This document shows positions 1 through 9,768 of a stretch of 64,000 nucleotides of DNA, one piece after another; within the stretch, counting starts at the first letter, position 1; every line of letters begins with the position of its first letter. The notes below the pieces were generated by a model. It searched no databases and was not told the DNA's origin. It saw only the letters and a program-made list of their open reading frames with translations. The translations under genes were made by a program, and so were the position numbers. Source of the DNA: Mycolicibacterium chlorophenolicum (lineage in GTDB: Bacteria > Actinomycetota > Actinomycetes > Mycobacteriales > Mycobacteriaceae); NCBI RefSeq assembly GCF_001044235.1, contig NZ_JYNL01000030.1, positions 110,750 through 174,749 of the forward strand, written 5' to 3'.

Positions 1-303
1 GACGACAGTGGCGACGCCGAGAAGGACGCCGCACGCGATCAGCTGGTGGCCCGGGTCCAGGGCGTGGTCTTCGGCCAGCAGTACCTGATGCTCGATTACG
101 ACTGCCCCCGTTCGGTTCTCGAGCGCGCCACCGAGGTGACGCCCGGCCTCGAGTCACCGACGATCGCGCCGCTGGCCGATCCCGACTGGGTCGCCGTGCG
201 CGCGCTGGTGCCGCGCCGCGACGTCAACGCGATCATGGACGAACTCGCCGCGATCGGGGCCAAGGCGATCCTGGCCTCGGACATCAGGTTCTGCCGCTTC
301 TAG
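1..303 (+). CDS. hisG: ATP phosphoribosyltransferase HisG, C-terminal part (5' truncated by window edge)
   Basis: Catalyses the first step of histidine synthesis, joining ATP and PRPP to form phosphoribosyl-ATP in the cytoplasm. Only the last 100 codons are present, read in frame from base 1. They form the C-terminal ACT-like domain that binds histidine for feedback inhibition in long-form HisG. The stretch [16 protein letters not shown], the block [15 protein letters not shown] and the end ASDIRFCRF are near identical to mycobacterial HisG as I recall it (Rv2121c). A DUF4126 gene follows, as in M. tuberculosis. The catalytic domain lies outside the window. Confidence 0.96.
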   Translation, partial: DDSGDAEKDAARDQLVARVQGVVFGQQYLMLDYDCPRSVLERATEVTPGLESPTIAPLADPDWVAVRALVPRRDVNAIMDELAAIGAKAILASDIRFCRF

Positions 304-339
304 GAACTTCGACACCGCTCACGCGCGGGATGGCCGTGT

Positions 340-345
340 TAGCGT
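340..345 (+). promoter_or_regulatory. Candidate -10 hexamer upstream of the DUF4126 gene
   Basis: TAGCGT, preceded by TGT, fits the mycobacterial TANNNT -10. It would give a leader of about 20 bases that ends in the GGGGAGG ribosome site at 362-368 before ATG 373. It suggests the gene can be transcribed independently of hisG. No clear -35 is seen. Confidence 0.35.
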
Positions 346-372
346 CGCCGTGTCCAACCACGGGGAGGTCCG

Positions 373-855
373 ATGACGCAGGTCCTTGTTCTTGTGTTCG
401 CACTCCTGATCGGGGTGATCGCCGGCCTGCGCGCCATGACCGCCCCGGCCGCCGTGGCGTGGGGCGCGTTCCTCGGCTGGATCGACGTCGACGGCAAGTG
501 GTCGGAGTGGGTGGCGCACCCCATCACGGTGACGGTGCTGACCATCCTTCTCGTCGGTGAGCTGGTCACCGATCAACTGCCCAAGACCCCGAGCCGCAAG
601 GTGCCGCCGCAGTTCCTCGCCCGGCTCGTCACGGGTGGTTTCGCGGGCGCAGTGATCGGCAGCGCCTCCTTCCACACCTTCATCGGGACCGGTGCAGGCA
701 TGATCGGCGCCGTGCTCGGCACTCTGGCCGGCGCCGAACTGCGCACCAGGATCGCCGCGGCCCGGGGCGGCAACGACCGTCCGGGAGCGTTCATCGAGGA
801 CGCGCTCGCGGTCGTCGGCGGCTTCCTGGTCGCCTTCCTCGTCAGCGTGGTGTAG
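373..855 (+). CDS. DUF4126 family membrane protein
   Basis: A 160-residue protein with several hydrophobic segments: residues about 3-20, 30-45, 55-70, and glycine/alanine-rich helices at about 92-115 and 140-160. It resembles the DUF4126 family and the integral membrane protein that follows hisG in M. tuberculosis (Rv2120c). The function of the family is unknown. The start is set by a strong GGGGAGG site five bases before ATG. It lies 69 bases after hisG and only three bases before the next gene, so it probably shares a transcript with the flavoprotein reductase. No catalytic motif is evident. Confidence 0.8.
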   Translation: MTQVLVLVFALLIGVIAGLRAMTAPAAVAWGAFLGWIDVDGKWSEWVAHPITVTVLTILLVGELVTDQLPKTPSRKVPPQFLARLVTGGFAGAVIGSASFHTFIGTGAGMIGAVLGTLAGAELRTRIAAARGGNDRPGAFIEDALAVVGGFLVAFLVSVV

Positions 856-858
856 CCG

Positions 859-2229
859 ATGGCTCAGCGATTCGACGCGATCATCGTCGGCGCCGGGCAG
901 GCCGGCCCGCCGCTGGCCGGCCGGCTCACCGAGGCGGGCCAGACCGTGGCGGTGATCGAACGCAAACTCGTCGGCGGCACGTGCGTCAACTCCGGCTGCA
1001 TCCCCACCAAGACGCTCGTCGCCAGCGCGCATGCCGCGCACATCGCGCGCCGGGGCGCCGATTTCGGGATCGGCACCGGGACCGTGACCGTCGACATGGC
1101 CGCCGTCAAAGCCCGCAAGGACCGCATCAGCACCGGCGACCGCGAAGGCGTCGAGTCCTGGGTCGAGGGCATGCCCGGCTGCACGCTGATCCGCGGCCAC
1201 GCCCGATTCGAGGGGCCGCACACCCTGCGGGTCGACGACCAGGTCCTCGAGGCCGACCGCATCTTCCTCAACGTCGGCGGCCGCGCGGTGGCGCCCGATC
1301 TGCCCGGGCTGGCCGACATCGACTACCTGACCAACGTGGGCATCCTCGACCTCGACGTGGTGCCCGAGCACCTGGTGATCATCGGCGGCAGCTACATCGC
1401 ACTCGAGTTCGCCCAGATGTACCGCCGGTTCGGGGCCGAGGTCACGGTCATCGAGAAGGGCCCGCGGCTGACCTCCCGCGAGGACGAGGACGTCTCGGCG
1501 GCGATCAAGGAGATCCTCGAAGCCGAGGGCATCCACGTCGTCGTCGGCGCCGACGCGATGTCGTTCGCCAAGCAGGACAACGGATTCACCGTCACACCGC
1601 GCGACGGGGCCGAGCCGATCAGCGGCTCGCACCTGCTCGTCGCGGTGGGCCGGCAGCCCAACACCGACGATCTCGGACTCGAGGCCGCAGGGGTGGAGAC
1701 CGACAAGCGCGGCTACATCGTCGTCGACGACCAGCTGCGCACCAATGTCGGGCACATCTGGGCGATGGGGGACTGCAACGGCCGCGGCGCCTTCACCCAC
1801 ACGTCCTACAACGACTTCGAGATCGTGGCGGCCAACCTGCTCGACGACGATCCCCGCCGGGTCAGCGACCGGGTCACCACCTACGCGCTCTACATCGACC
1901 CGCCGCTGGGTCGCGCCGGCATGAGTGTCGACGAGGTGCGCCGGTCCGGGCGAAAAGCGTTGGTGGGCAAGCGTCCGATGACCCGGGTGGGACGCGCGGT
2001 GGAGAAGGGGGAGACCCAGGGCTTCATGAAGGTCGTCGTCGACGCCGAGAACGAGCAGATCCTCGGCGCGGCGATCCTCGGCGTGGGCGGCGACGAGGTG
2101 ATCCAGGACATCCTCGACGTGATGACCGCCAAGCTGCCCTACACAGCGATCTCGCGGACCATGCACATCCACCCCACGGTCAGCGAGTTGGTGCCCACGA
2201 TGCTGCAGGAGCTCGAACCGCTGGACTGA
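859..2229 (+). CDS. MerA-like FAD-dependent pyridine nucleotide-disulfide oxidoreductase
   Basis: A class I flavoprotein disulfide reductase of 456 residues, the normal length for the family. The FAD site GAGQAG is at residues 11-16. The redox-active disulfide is Cys42/Cys47 in GGTCVNSGCIPTK. The second Rossmann motif IIGGSYIALEF (about 174-184) binds NAD(P)H, and the C-terminal dimerisation domain ends with HPTVSE, where His438 and Glu443 form the usual acid/base pair. There is no N-terminal HMA domain and no C-terminal Cys pair, so mercuric ion reduction is doubtful even though such genes are often annotated as mercuric reductase. The true oxidant is unknown. It starts three bases after the DUF4126 gene. 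Confidence 0.88.
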   Translation: MAQRFDAIIVGAGQAGPPLAGRLTEAGQTVAVIERKLVGGTCVNSGCIPTKTLVASAHAAHIARRGADFGIGTGTVTVDMAAVKARKDRISTGDREGVESWVEGMPGCTLIRGHARFEGPHTLRVDDQVLEADRIFLNVGGRAVAPDLPGLADIDYLTNVGILDLDVVPEHLVIIGGSYIALEFAQMYRRFGAEVTVIEKGPRLTSREDEDVSAAIKEILEAEGIHVVVGADAMSFAKQDNGFTVTPRDGAEPISGSHLLVAVGRQPNTDDLGLEAAGVETDKRGYIVVDDQLRTNVGHIWAMGDCNGRGAFTHTSYNDFEIVAANLLDDDPRRVSDRVTTYALYIDPPLGRAGMSVDEVRRSGRKALVGKRPMTRVGRAVEKGETQGFMKVVVDAENEQILGAAILGVGGDEVIQDILDVMTAKLPYTAISRTMHIHPTVSELVPTMLQELEPLD

Positions 2230-2239
2230 TCGGCGCCCC

Positions 2240-2267
2240 TTGACTGTGGCATGAGTCACAGTAATAT
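2240..2267 (+). promoter_or_regulatory. Promoter of the TetR-R2lox operon (TTGACT, 16 bp, TAATAT)
   Basis: TTGACT at 2240-2245 and TAATAT at 2262-2267 are separated by 16 bases and form an unusually consensus-like primary sigma promoter for this GC-rich genome. Transcription would start near 2274, leaving a short leader with GGGAGG before ATG 2300. Two inverted repeats overlap the promoter and are listed separately. Confidence 0.6.
2245..2260 (+). promoter_or_regulatory. CRP-like site TGTGG-N6-TCACA in the promoter spacer
   Basis: TGTGGCATGAGTCACA matches the CRP consensus TGTGA-N6-TCACA except for one base in the left half. It belongs to a slightly longer inverted repeat (ACTGTG/CACAGT). 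It sits between the -35 and -10, so binding would be expected to repress. Confidence 0.4.
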
Positions 2268-2282
2268 GACCACTGGTCATAT
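2264..2282 (+). promoter_or_regulatory. Perfect 19-bp palindrome, probable TetR operator
   Basis: ATATGACCACTGGTCATAT has perfect 9-base arms around one central base. It overlaps the -10 element and the expected transcription start of the TetR-R2lox operon. This is the normal position for an autoregulatory TetR operator. Confidence 0.6.
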
Positions 2283-2299
2283 CAAGCCTGGGAGGCGCG

Positions 2300-2995
2300 A
2301 TGCCCACGGTCACCTGGTCCCGTCTCGGCGGTGAACGCCGGGCCGCCGTGGTGGCCGCCGCAGAGGCGGAGTTCGCCGAACACGGCTTCTCGCGCGGCAG
2401 CTTGAACGTGATCGCGCGGCGCGCGGGCGTGGCCAAGGGCAGCCTGTTCCAGTACTTCGCCGACAAGCGCGACCTCTATGCCCACATCACCGACGTCGGC
2501 AGCCAGCGGGTGCGGTCCCACATGGAGGCCCAGATCCGCGTGCTCGATCCGAGCCGGCCCTTCTTCGAGTTCCTCACCGACCTGCTCGACGTGTGGGTCG
2601 CGTACTTCGCCGAGCATCCCCGGGAGCGGGCGCTGCACGCCGCGTCGAGCTTCGAGGTCGACACCGACGCACGGGTCAGTGTGCGGGCCGTGGTGCACCG
2701 GCACTATCTCGAGGTTCTTCGGCCGTTGGTCCACGACGCGCGGGCGCGGGGCGACCTGCGCGCCGATGCCGACGTCGACGCGCTGCTGTCCCTGCTGTTG
2801 ATGCTGCTGCCGCACCTGGCGCTGGCCCCGTACGTGCGCGGCATGGACCCGGTGCTCGGTCTCGACGAGATGTCGGCCGAACAGCCCGCGCTGGTCGTGC
2901 GGCGCTACGTCGCTGTGCTGGCCGCCGCGTTCGGTACCGGTGCTCCCCAGACCCTGTCAACCGTCCACTTCAGAGGAGAACACGTAGATGACTAG
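2300..2995 (+). CDS. TetR/AcrR family transcriptional regulator
   Basis: A 231-residue regulator. The N-terminal helix-turn-helix spans about residues 12-58 and includes [20 protein letters not shown] and the typical [15 protein letters not shown] signature. The rest is an all-helical ligand/dimer domain without recognisable specificity. ATG 2300 is preceded by GGGAGG. Its last codons overlap the R2lox start by eight bases, so the two proteins are translationally coupled. The same pair occurs in M. tuberculosis as Rv0232-Rv0233. A perfect 19-base palindrome on its own promoter indicates autoregulation. The inducer is unknown; a substrate or product of R2lox is plausible. Confidence 0.9.
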   Translation: MPTVTWSRLGGERRAAVVAAAEAEFAEHGFSRGSLNVIARRAGVAKGSLFQYFADKRDLYAHITDVGSQRVRSHMEAQIRVLDPSRPFFEFLTDLLDVWVAYFAEHPRERALHAASSFEVDTDARVSVRAVVHRHYLEVLRPLVHDARARGDLRADADVDALLSLLLMLLPHLALAPYVRGMDPVLGLDEMSAEQPALVVRRYVAVLAAAFGTGAPQTLSTVHFRGEHVDD

Positions 2996-3926
2996 GACAC
3001 GTTCGGATTCGCTGGCCGCAGGCGGTCTCAACTGGGACAGCCTGCCGCTCAAGCTCTTTGCCGGCGGCAATGCGAAATTCTGGAATCCCGCCGACATCGA
3101 CTTCTCCCGAGACCGCGCCGACTGGGAGGCGCTGACGGACCTCGAACGCGAATGGGCCACCCGGCTGTGCGCCCAGTTCATCGCCGGGGAGGAAGCGGTC
3201 ACCCAGGACATCCAGCCGTTCATGGCGGCGATGCGGGCCGAGGGCCGCCTCGGCGACGAGATGTATCTGACCCAGTTCGCCTTCGAGGAGGCGAAGCACA
3301 CCCAGGTGTTCCGGCTGTGGCTGGACGCGGTCGGGGTCACCGATGACCTGCAGGTCTTCCTCGACGACCTCCCGACGTACCGGACGATCTTCTACGAGGA
3401 GCTGCCGGCATCCCTGGACGCGCTGGCCTCCGATCCGTCGCCGGCGGCGCAGGTGCGGGCGTCGGCGACCTACAACCACGTCATCGAAGGCATGATGGCG
3501 TTGACGGGATACTATGCGTGGCACCGGATCTGCGTGGACAACAACATCCTGCCCGGTATGCAGGAACTGGTGCGCCGGATCGGTGACGACGAACGGCGGC
3601 ACATGGCGTGGGGCACGTTCACGTGCCGGCGGCACGTCGCGGCCGACGACGGCAACTGGGCGGTGTTCGAGAACCGGATGAACGAGCTCATCCCGCTGGC
3701 GCTGCAGAACACCGACGACGCCTACGACCTCTACGACGAGGTGCCGTTCGGCCTGCAGAAGGACGAGTTCCAGCAGTACGCCGCGGACAAGGGGATGCGC
3801 CGGTTCGGCACGATCAGCAGTGCCCGCGGTCGTCCGCTGGCCGAGATCGACATCGATTACACGCCACTGCAACTCGAGGACACCTTCGCCGACGAGGACC
3901 GCAAGGCGCTGGCCGCCTCCGCGTGA
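2988..3926 (+). CDS. R2-like ligand-binding oxidase (R2lox, Mn/Fe)
   Basis: A 312-residue ferritin-fold protein nearly collinear with Rv0233, the founding R2lox. These proteins assemble a Mn/Fe cofactor, bind a long-chain fatty acid and form a Tyr-Val ether cross-link; they are not class I ribonucleotide reductase subunits. All six metal ligands are present: Glu68, Glu101, His104, Glu167, Glu202 and His205. The cross-link pair Val71 and Tyr162 is present too. The motifs [18 protein letters not shown] and [10 protein letters not shown] frame these residues. The start ATG 2988 overlaps the TetR stop and has AGAGGAG upstream. The physiological substrate is unknown. Older annotations call it NrdB. 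Confidence 0.95.
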   Translation: MTRTRSDSLAAGGLNWDSLPLKLFAGGNAKFWNPADIDFSRDRADWEALTDLEREWATRLCAQFIAGEEAVTQDIQPFMAAMRAEGRLGDEMYLTQFAFEEAKHTQVFRLWLDAVGVTDDLQVFLDDLPTYRTIFYEELPASLDALASDPSPAAQVRASATYNHVIEGMMALTGYYAWHRICVDNNILPGMQELVRRIGDDERRHMAWGTFTCRRHVAADDGNWAVFENRMNELIPLALQNTDDAYDLYDEVPFGLQKDEFQQYAADKGMRRFGTISSARGRPLAEIDIDYTPLQLEDTFADEDRKALAASA

Positions 3927-3929
3927 GGT

Positions 3930-4526
3930 TCACGCCGCTGTCGTGACCGCCCGGCCGGCGATGAGCTGGGCGGTCACCTCGGCGACCCGCGCGCCGAGGT
4001 GACGACACGTCGCCACGTCGGCGGGATGGACGGCCCCGGCGTCGGCGTCGACGTCGGTGGCCGCACCCGCACCCAGCCAGAAGCCCAGCCGGTTCGCATC
4101 GTGCTCGCTGCCCGCCGAACTGTTCCAGCCCGGGCCGAGACCCAGGTTCACCCAGTGCATGTGGTGCTGTGCGGCGAAGACGGCCAGCGAGATCAGGGTG
4201 TGCATCTTGTCGCCGCTCTTGGCGCCGGAGTTGGTGAATCCCGCCCCGACCTTGTCGCGCCACGCCCCGGTGATGCATCGCCTGCCGGTCTTCTCGGCGA
4301 AGGCCTGGAAGCCCGACGACACGTTGCCCATGTAGGTGGCGCTGCCGAAGACGATCGCATCGGCGGTGTCGAGCGTGTGCCAGTCGGCGTCGGTCATGTC
4401 GGTCACCACGACCGGGGTCACGGTGGCGCCGGCCGAAACAGCGCCTGCGACAACGGAATCGGCCAGTGTCGCGGTGTGTCCGAAGCCGGACTGGTAGGCG
4501 ACGGCGACGAGCGGAGCCCGCATCAT
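3930..4526 (-). CDS. Flavodoxin/WrbA-type NAD(P)H-FMN reductase
   Basis: A flavodoxin-fold protein of 198 residues. The N-terminal strand VAVAYQSGFGHTATLAD supplies the FMN phosphate loop, and the SATYMGNVSSGFQAFAEKT region plus TNSGAKSGDK form the isoalloxazine loops of WrbA/NAD(P)H:quinone reductase proteins. The start is ATGATG at 4526/4523, just after AAGGGAG; the stop of the upstream SRPBCC gene overlaps it. It is the last gene of an ArsR-SRPBCC-flavodoxin operon and ends three bases from the convergent R2lox gene. Quinone or xenobiotic reduction is inferred; the substrate is not known. Confidence 0.85.
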   Translation of the reverse strand: MMRAPLVAVAYQSGFGHTATLADSVVAGAVSAGATVTPVVVTDMTDADWHTLDTADAIVFGSATYMGNVSSGFQAFAEKTGRRCITGAWRDKVGAGFTNSGAKSGDKMHTLISLAVFAAQHHMHWVNLGLGPGWNSSAGSEHDANRLGFWLGAGAATDVDADAGAVHPADVATCRHLGARVAEVTAQLIAGRAVTTAA

Positions 4527-5029
4527 GGTCTCCCTTCGGAGTTCAGCACCTCGAGGCGGCGGGCCGTCCAGTCGGGCAGTGCCTCGCCGGCGAGGTGAGC
4601 TTCGAGACGATCGAGGAAGGCGTGGGTGCCCCCGCGGAAGCCGCCGGCGTTGCGCACGCCCAGACCTCGATGGCTGAACCGCAGCAGCGTCGCCTGTCCG
4701 TCCGGCCCGTCGGGGACGAGTTCGTAACGGACGGTGCCGTCTTCGACGATCGGCTGCTTCCATTCGTGCTCGAACACGTGCGGCGGATCCCACACCAGGA
4801 TGCGGCCGGTCATCCGCTTGCGTTCCGGCGGTAGCGGCGGCCCGTCGGCGACCATGTCGATCAGTCCGCCCTCGGCGGGCTCGATCGTGGTGTGCCCGAA
4901 CCATTCCCGTCGCTGCGCGGGATCGGTGATGGCCGCCCAGACGACGTCGACGGGGTAGGGGAGCCGCCGTTCGAACCGCAGGACCGCGCGGTCACCGTCG
5001 ACGGTGACGCGGCCTTCCCGCTCACTCAT
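4523..5029 (-). CDS. SRPBCC/AHSA1 family protein
   Basis: A 168-residue START-like (AHSA1/activator of Hsp90) fold protein. The typical opening FERRLPYPVDVVWAAITDPAQ and the block FEHEWKQP...VRYEL are clear. Such proteins bind small hydrophobic ligands and very often sit beside ArsR regulators in actinobacteria. ATG 5029 overlaps the ArsR stop by eight bases, and its own TGA overlaps the flavodoxin start, so the three genes form one translationally coupled unit. The ligand is unknown. Confidence 0.85.
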   Translation of the reverse strand: MSEREGRVTVDGDRAVLRFERRLPYPVDVVWAAITDPAQRREWFGHTTIEPAEGGLIDMVADGPPLPPERKRMTGRILVWDPPHVFEHEWKQPIVEDGTVRYELVPDGPDGQATLLRFSHRGLGVRNAGGFRGGTHAFLDRLEAHLAGEALPDWTARRLEVLNSEGRP

Positions 5030-5342
5030 CGGGGGTCCCGTGGGTGCGGTGCAGATGACGTTCCAACGCGTCGAGGTGGCCGGTCCAGTAGTGCCGGTAC
5101 TGCTCGATCCATGCGTCGATGGCCACCAGGCCGTCGGGGCGCAGCGCATAGATCCGTCGCTGCGCGTCGGGCCGGACCTCGACCAGTCCGACCTCACGCA
5201 GCACGCGCAGATGGCGCGAGACGGTGGGCTGCGTCAGGCCGGGGAGTGCTGCCACGAGCTCGCCCGCCGTGCGTTCACCGTCGGCCAGGGAATCCAGCAG
5301 TATCCGCCGACTCGGCTCGGCGACCGCTTCGAACACGTCCAT
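5022..5342 (-). CDS. ArsR family winged-helix repressor
   Basis: A 106-residue winged-helix protein. It carries the ArsR core: AVAEPSRRILLDSLADGERTAGEL, then the recognition helix TQPTVSRHLRVLREVGLVEV, then the wing. No cysteine-rich metal site such as ELCVCDL is visible, so it belongs to the non-metal SRPBCC-linked ArsR subgroup. It heads an operon with an SRPBCC protein and a flavodoxin reductase. Its start has no Shine-Dalgarno, and a -10-like AATACT lies six bases upstream of ATG, indicating a leaderless message. A palindrome in the promoter spacer is a likely autoregulatory site. Confidence 0.9.
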   Translation of the reverse strand: MDVFEAVAEPSRRILLDSLADGERTAGELVAALPGLTQPTVSRHLRVLREVGLVEVRPDAQRRIYALRPDGLVAIDAWIEQYRHYWTGHLDALERHLHRTHGTPDE

Positions 5343-5348
5343 GCCGCC

Positions 5349-5377
5349 AGTATTGCATTTGATCTATATAGATGCAA
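5349..5377 (-). promoter_or_regulatory. ArsR operon promoter with ATCTATATAGAT palindrome between -35 and -10
   Basis: On the minus strand TTGCAT (5377-5372) and AATACT (5354-5349) are 17 bases apart, and six bases later comes the ATG at 5342. The perfect 12-base palindrome ATCTATATAGAT at 5362-5373 lies in the spacer, and TTGCAT/ATGCAA (5353-5358, 5372-5377) form an outer inverted repeat. The placement suits repression by ArsR. Confidence 0.5.
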
Positions 5378-5395
5378 GCGAATATAAAGCCACCG

Positions 5396-6196
5396 TCACT
5401 GATGGAAGTTCCACTGACCGCAGTCGCGGGCCATCACGTCGTTGACGTCGACCCGCATCCCGCCGACGAGCGGGCCCGGATTCGAGGCGGTGTCCACCAC
5501 CCGCTGATAGAGCACGGCGGCGGGGTGGATCCGGTTGCCCGACCAGGCGCGCGTCTGCCACGCCCACCGGTATCCGGGGATGCCCGACTGCCCGATCACC
5601 CCGTCGGCGATCGCCCACTGGCAGACGTCGATGCCGCCGTAGACGCCGGTGCGCTGAACGCCCAGGACCGAGTTGATGCCGCGAAACCACGGCAGCGCCA
5701 TCGTGTTCCAGGTGTTGCGGTCGATGTCCTCGTCGATGGTGAAGAAGACGGGTGCGCTCCGGCCGCCTCCGGCCGCGGTGTGCAACTGCCACGCGGTGCG
5801 CGCATCGGCGATGCCGCCGGGGTAGCCGCGGGTGAAGTCCGACGGCGCCGTGCCGCCGGGCTTGCCGTACTGGTAGTTGCTGACGATCACCAGTCCCGCG
5901 GCGGTGAGCGCGCGGGCGTAGGGCAGCGTGATCGGCTTGGCGCCGAACGACGATCCGGGACGCGAGAGCGAGACGTAGTTGACCACGCCGGCGTGACCGG
6001 CCGCCCGGATGTCCTGCGCCGGGATCTGGCGTGCGGCGAAGTCGATCAGCGTCGGGGCCGCGGCCGCCGCGCGGGGCGCCCCCGAGCTCAGTGCGGCCGC
6101 ACCCAGCCCGGCCAGCGCCGACGCCGCGGTGGCGTAGCGCAGGGCGTCCCGCCGCGACAGGCGCCGGGGGCCGGGATCGGCCGGGTGGTCAGACAC
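5396..6196 (-). CDS. Tat-exported DUF1906 (glycoside-hydrolase-like) protein
   Basis: A 266-residue homologue of Rv2525c, a Tat substrate with a glycoside-hydrolase-like (DUF1906) TIM-barrel domain thought to act at the cell wall. The N-terminus has the twin-arginine motif SRRDALRY (Arg15-Arg16), a hydrophobic alanine-rich segment (about 22-40) and a likely cleavage after the alanine run near residue 47. The mature part opens with TLIDFAARQIPAQDIRAAG and contains VSNYQYGK, FFTIDED and RTGVYGG, all typical. GTG 6196 is used; a TAACAT -10 sits six bases upstream, so it is probably leaderless. The tatA and tatC export genes lie elsewhere in the window. The substrate is unproven. Confidence 0.88.
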   Translation of the reverse strand: MSDHPADPGPRRLSRRDALRYATAASALAGLGAAALSSGAPRAAAAAPTLIDFAARQIPAQDIRAAGHAGVVNYVSLSRPGSSFGAKPITLPYARALTAAGLVIVSNYQYGKPGGTAPSDFTRGYPGGIADARTAWQLHTAAGGGRSAPVFFTIDEDIDRNTWNTMALPWFRGINSVLGVQRTGVYGGIDVCQWAIADGVIGQSGIPGYRWAWQTRAWSGNRIHPAAVLYQRVVDTASNPGPLVGGMRVDVNDVMARDCGQWNFHQ

Positions 6197-6202
6197 GGCG
6201 TG

Positions 6203-6228
6203 ATGTTAACCATGTGACAGTTGTTAAC
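6203..6228 (-). promoter_or_regulatory. Promoter region of the DUF1906 gene with paired GTTAAC sites
   Basis: TAACAT (6208-6203 on the minus strand) lies six bases before the GTG start. Two copies of the palindromic hexamer GTTAAC, at 6205-6210 and 6223-6228, are 18 bases apart. That spacing is somewhat under two helical turns. The pair may bind a dimeric regulator; none can be named. Confidence 0.3.
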
Positions 6229-6281
6229 GATGGAGCCCACGCCGACCCGATACCTGTCAGTGACCTGGCCGTGAACTCAGC

Positions 6282-8869
<2,588 letters not shown>

Positions 8870-8870
8870 T

Positions 8871-9167
8871 TCACTCGTCGTCGCTGCGCCGCAGCCCGCG
8901 CCGCACCGACAGCAGTTCGAATTCGGGTCGGGCCGCGACCAGTCGTTCGGCGGCGTCGAGCACGCTCACCGCATGCGCCCGGTCCGCGGTGACCACGCCG
9001 ACCCCGACGCCGGCGCGCCGGTGGAGATCCTGGGACCCGGTCTCGGCCGCCGACACCGAGAAGCGGCGCGCCAACTCGGCGACGAGGGGCCGCACGGCGG
9101 ACCGCTTCTGCTTGAGCGAGCGCACGTCGCCGAGCAGCAGGTCGAACTCCAGCCAGCCGATCCACAT
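8871..9167 (-). CDS. DUF503 family protein
   Basis: A 98-residue homologue of Rv2117 and Bacillus YlxP, small ferredoxin-like-fold proteins of unknown function. The hallmarks are the start MWIGWLEFDLLLGDVRSLKQKR and the later block VGVGVVTADRAHAVSVLDAAERLV. It ends one base past the convergent trmI stop. The start lies three bases downstream of the lppK stop, so the two are probably one transcript. Confidence 0.88.
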   Translation of the reverse strand: MWIGWLEFDLLLGDVRSLKQKRSAVRPLVAELARRFSVSAAETGSQDLHRRAGVGVGVVTADRAHAVSVLDAAERLVAARPEFELLSVRRGLRRSDDE

Positions 9168-9170
9168 GGG

Positions 9171-9746
9171 CTACGGCGTCGGTGTGGGCGCGGCCGGCGG
9201 CGGGGGTGGTGCCGGCGGGGGTGGTGCGTCGAGGGCGAGGAGTTGGTCGGCGGTCTGGCGGGTCAGCTGCCACGATCCGTCGGCCGGGGCGAACTCCATC
9301 GGGAACGTGAAACGTCCGCTCTGCGGGTTGGCCGTCGTGACGATCACGGTCGCGACGACGTTGCCGGAGCCGTTCTGCGACCACGCCAGATCGCGGGCCT
9401 CGAAGCTCAGCGGGAGCGCTCCGTTGTCGCGCAGCGCACTGGCGAACCGGTCCAGCCCCGCGGCCTCGCCGGCGGTGCCGTTCTCGATCAGCGTGACCTT
9501 TTCTGTTCCCGGCACGGCCGGATCGGCCAGCCGCGCCATCACGTCGGTCAACGCGGACGGCTGCGGCAGTGGCGGACCGCCCGGTGCCGGAGGGGCCGGG
9601 GCCGGGATTCCCACCGACGGCGGCGGCGACGTCTCGACCGACGGGGAGGACGTGGGAGGGGTCGCCGGACCGCACCCGCCCAACGCGAACGCCGCCACGA
9701 TCGTGGCGGCGCCGCGGAGGAGAACGGGGTGACGCACCGGCGTCAT
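9171..9746 (-). CDS. lppK: Lipoprotein LppK, Mtb12/CFP-2-like domain
   Basis: A 191-residue lipoprotein. A hydrophobic signal ends in the lipobox ALGGC with the acylated cysteine at residue 25. A proline/serine-rich linker (about 26-63) follows, and then a domain with VTLIENGT, LPLSFEARD and SWQLTRQTADQLLAL, resembling the secreted antigen Mtb12. It ends in a proline/alanine tail. It corresponds to Rv2116 in position. A soluble paralogue lies immediately upstream on the same strand. The function is unknown; surface exposure is inferred. Confidence 0.88.
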   Translation of the reverse strand: MTPVRHPVLLRGAATIVAAFALGGCGPATPPTSSPSVETSPPPSVGIPAPAPPAPGGPPLPQPSALTDVMARLADPAVPGTEKVTLIENGTAGEAAGLDRFASALRDNGALPLSFEARDLAWSQNGSGNVVATVIVTTANPQSGRFTFPMEFAPADGSWQLTRQTADQLLALDAPPPPAPPPPPAAPTPTP

Positions 9747-9768
9747 CGTTCGGTAAGGATCGGGCGAA

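Noticed and set aside
859..2229. Annotation as true mercuric reductase
   Set aside because: The C-terminal cysteine pair and HMA domain are missing and there are no mer genes nearby.
319..2466. 715-codon open frame on the minus strand
   Set aside because: It is antisense to two well-supported genes, is full of His/Asp/Arg/Gly-rich low-complexity sequence and has no domain. High GC content makes stop codons rare in antisense frames.
2988..3926. Annotation as ribonucleotide reductase beta chain (NrdB)
   Set aside because: The residues fit R2lox, including Val71 and Tyr162, and no NrdA gene is adjacent.
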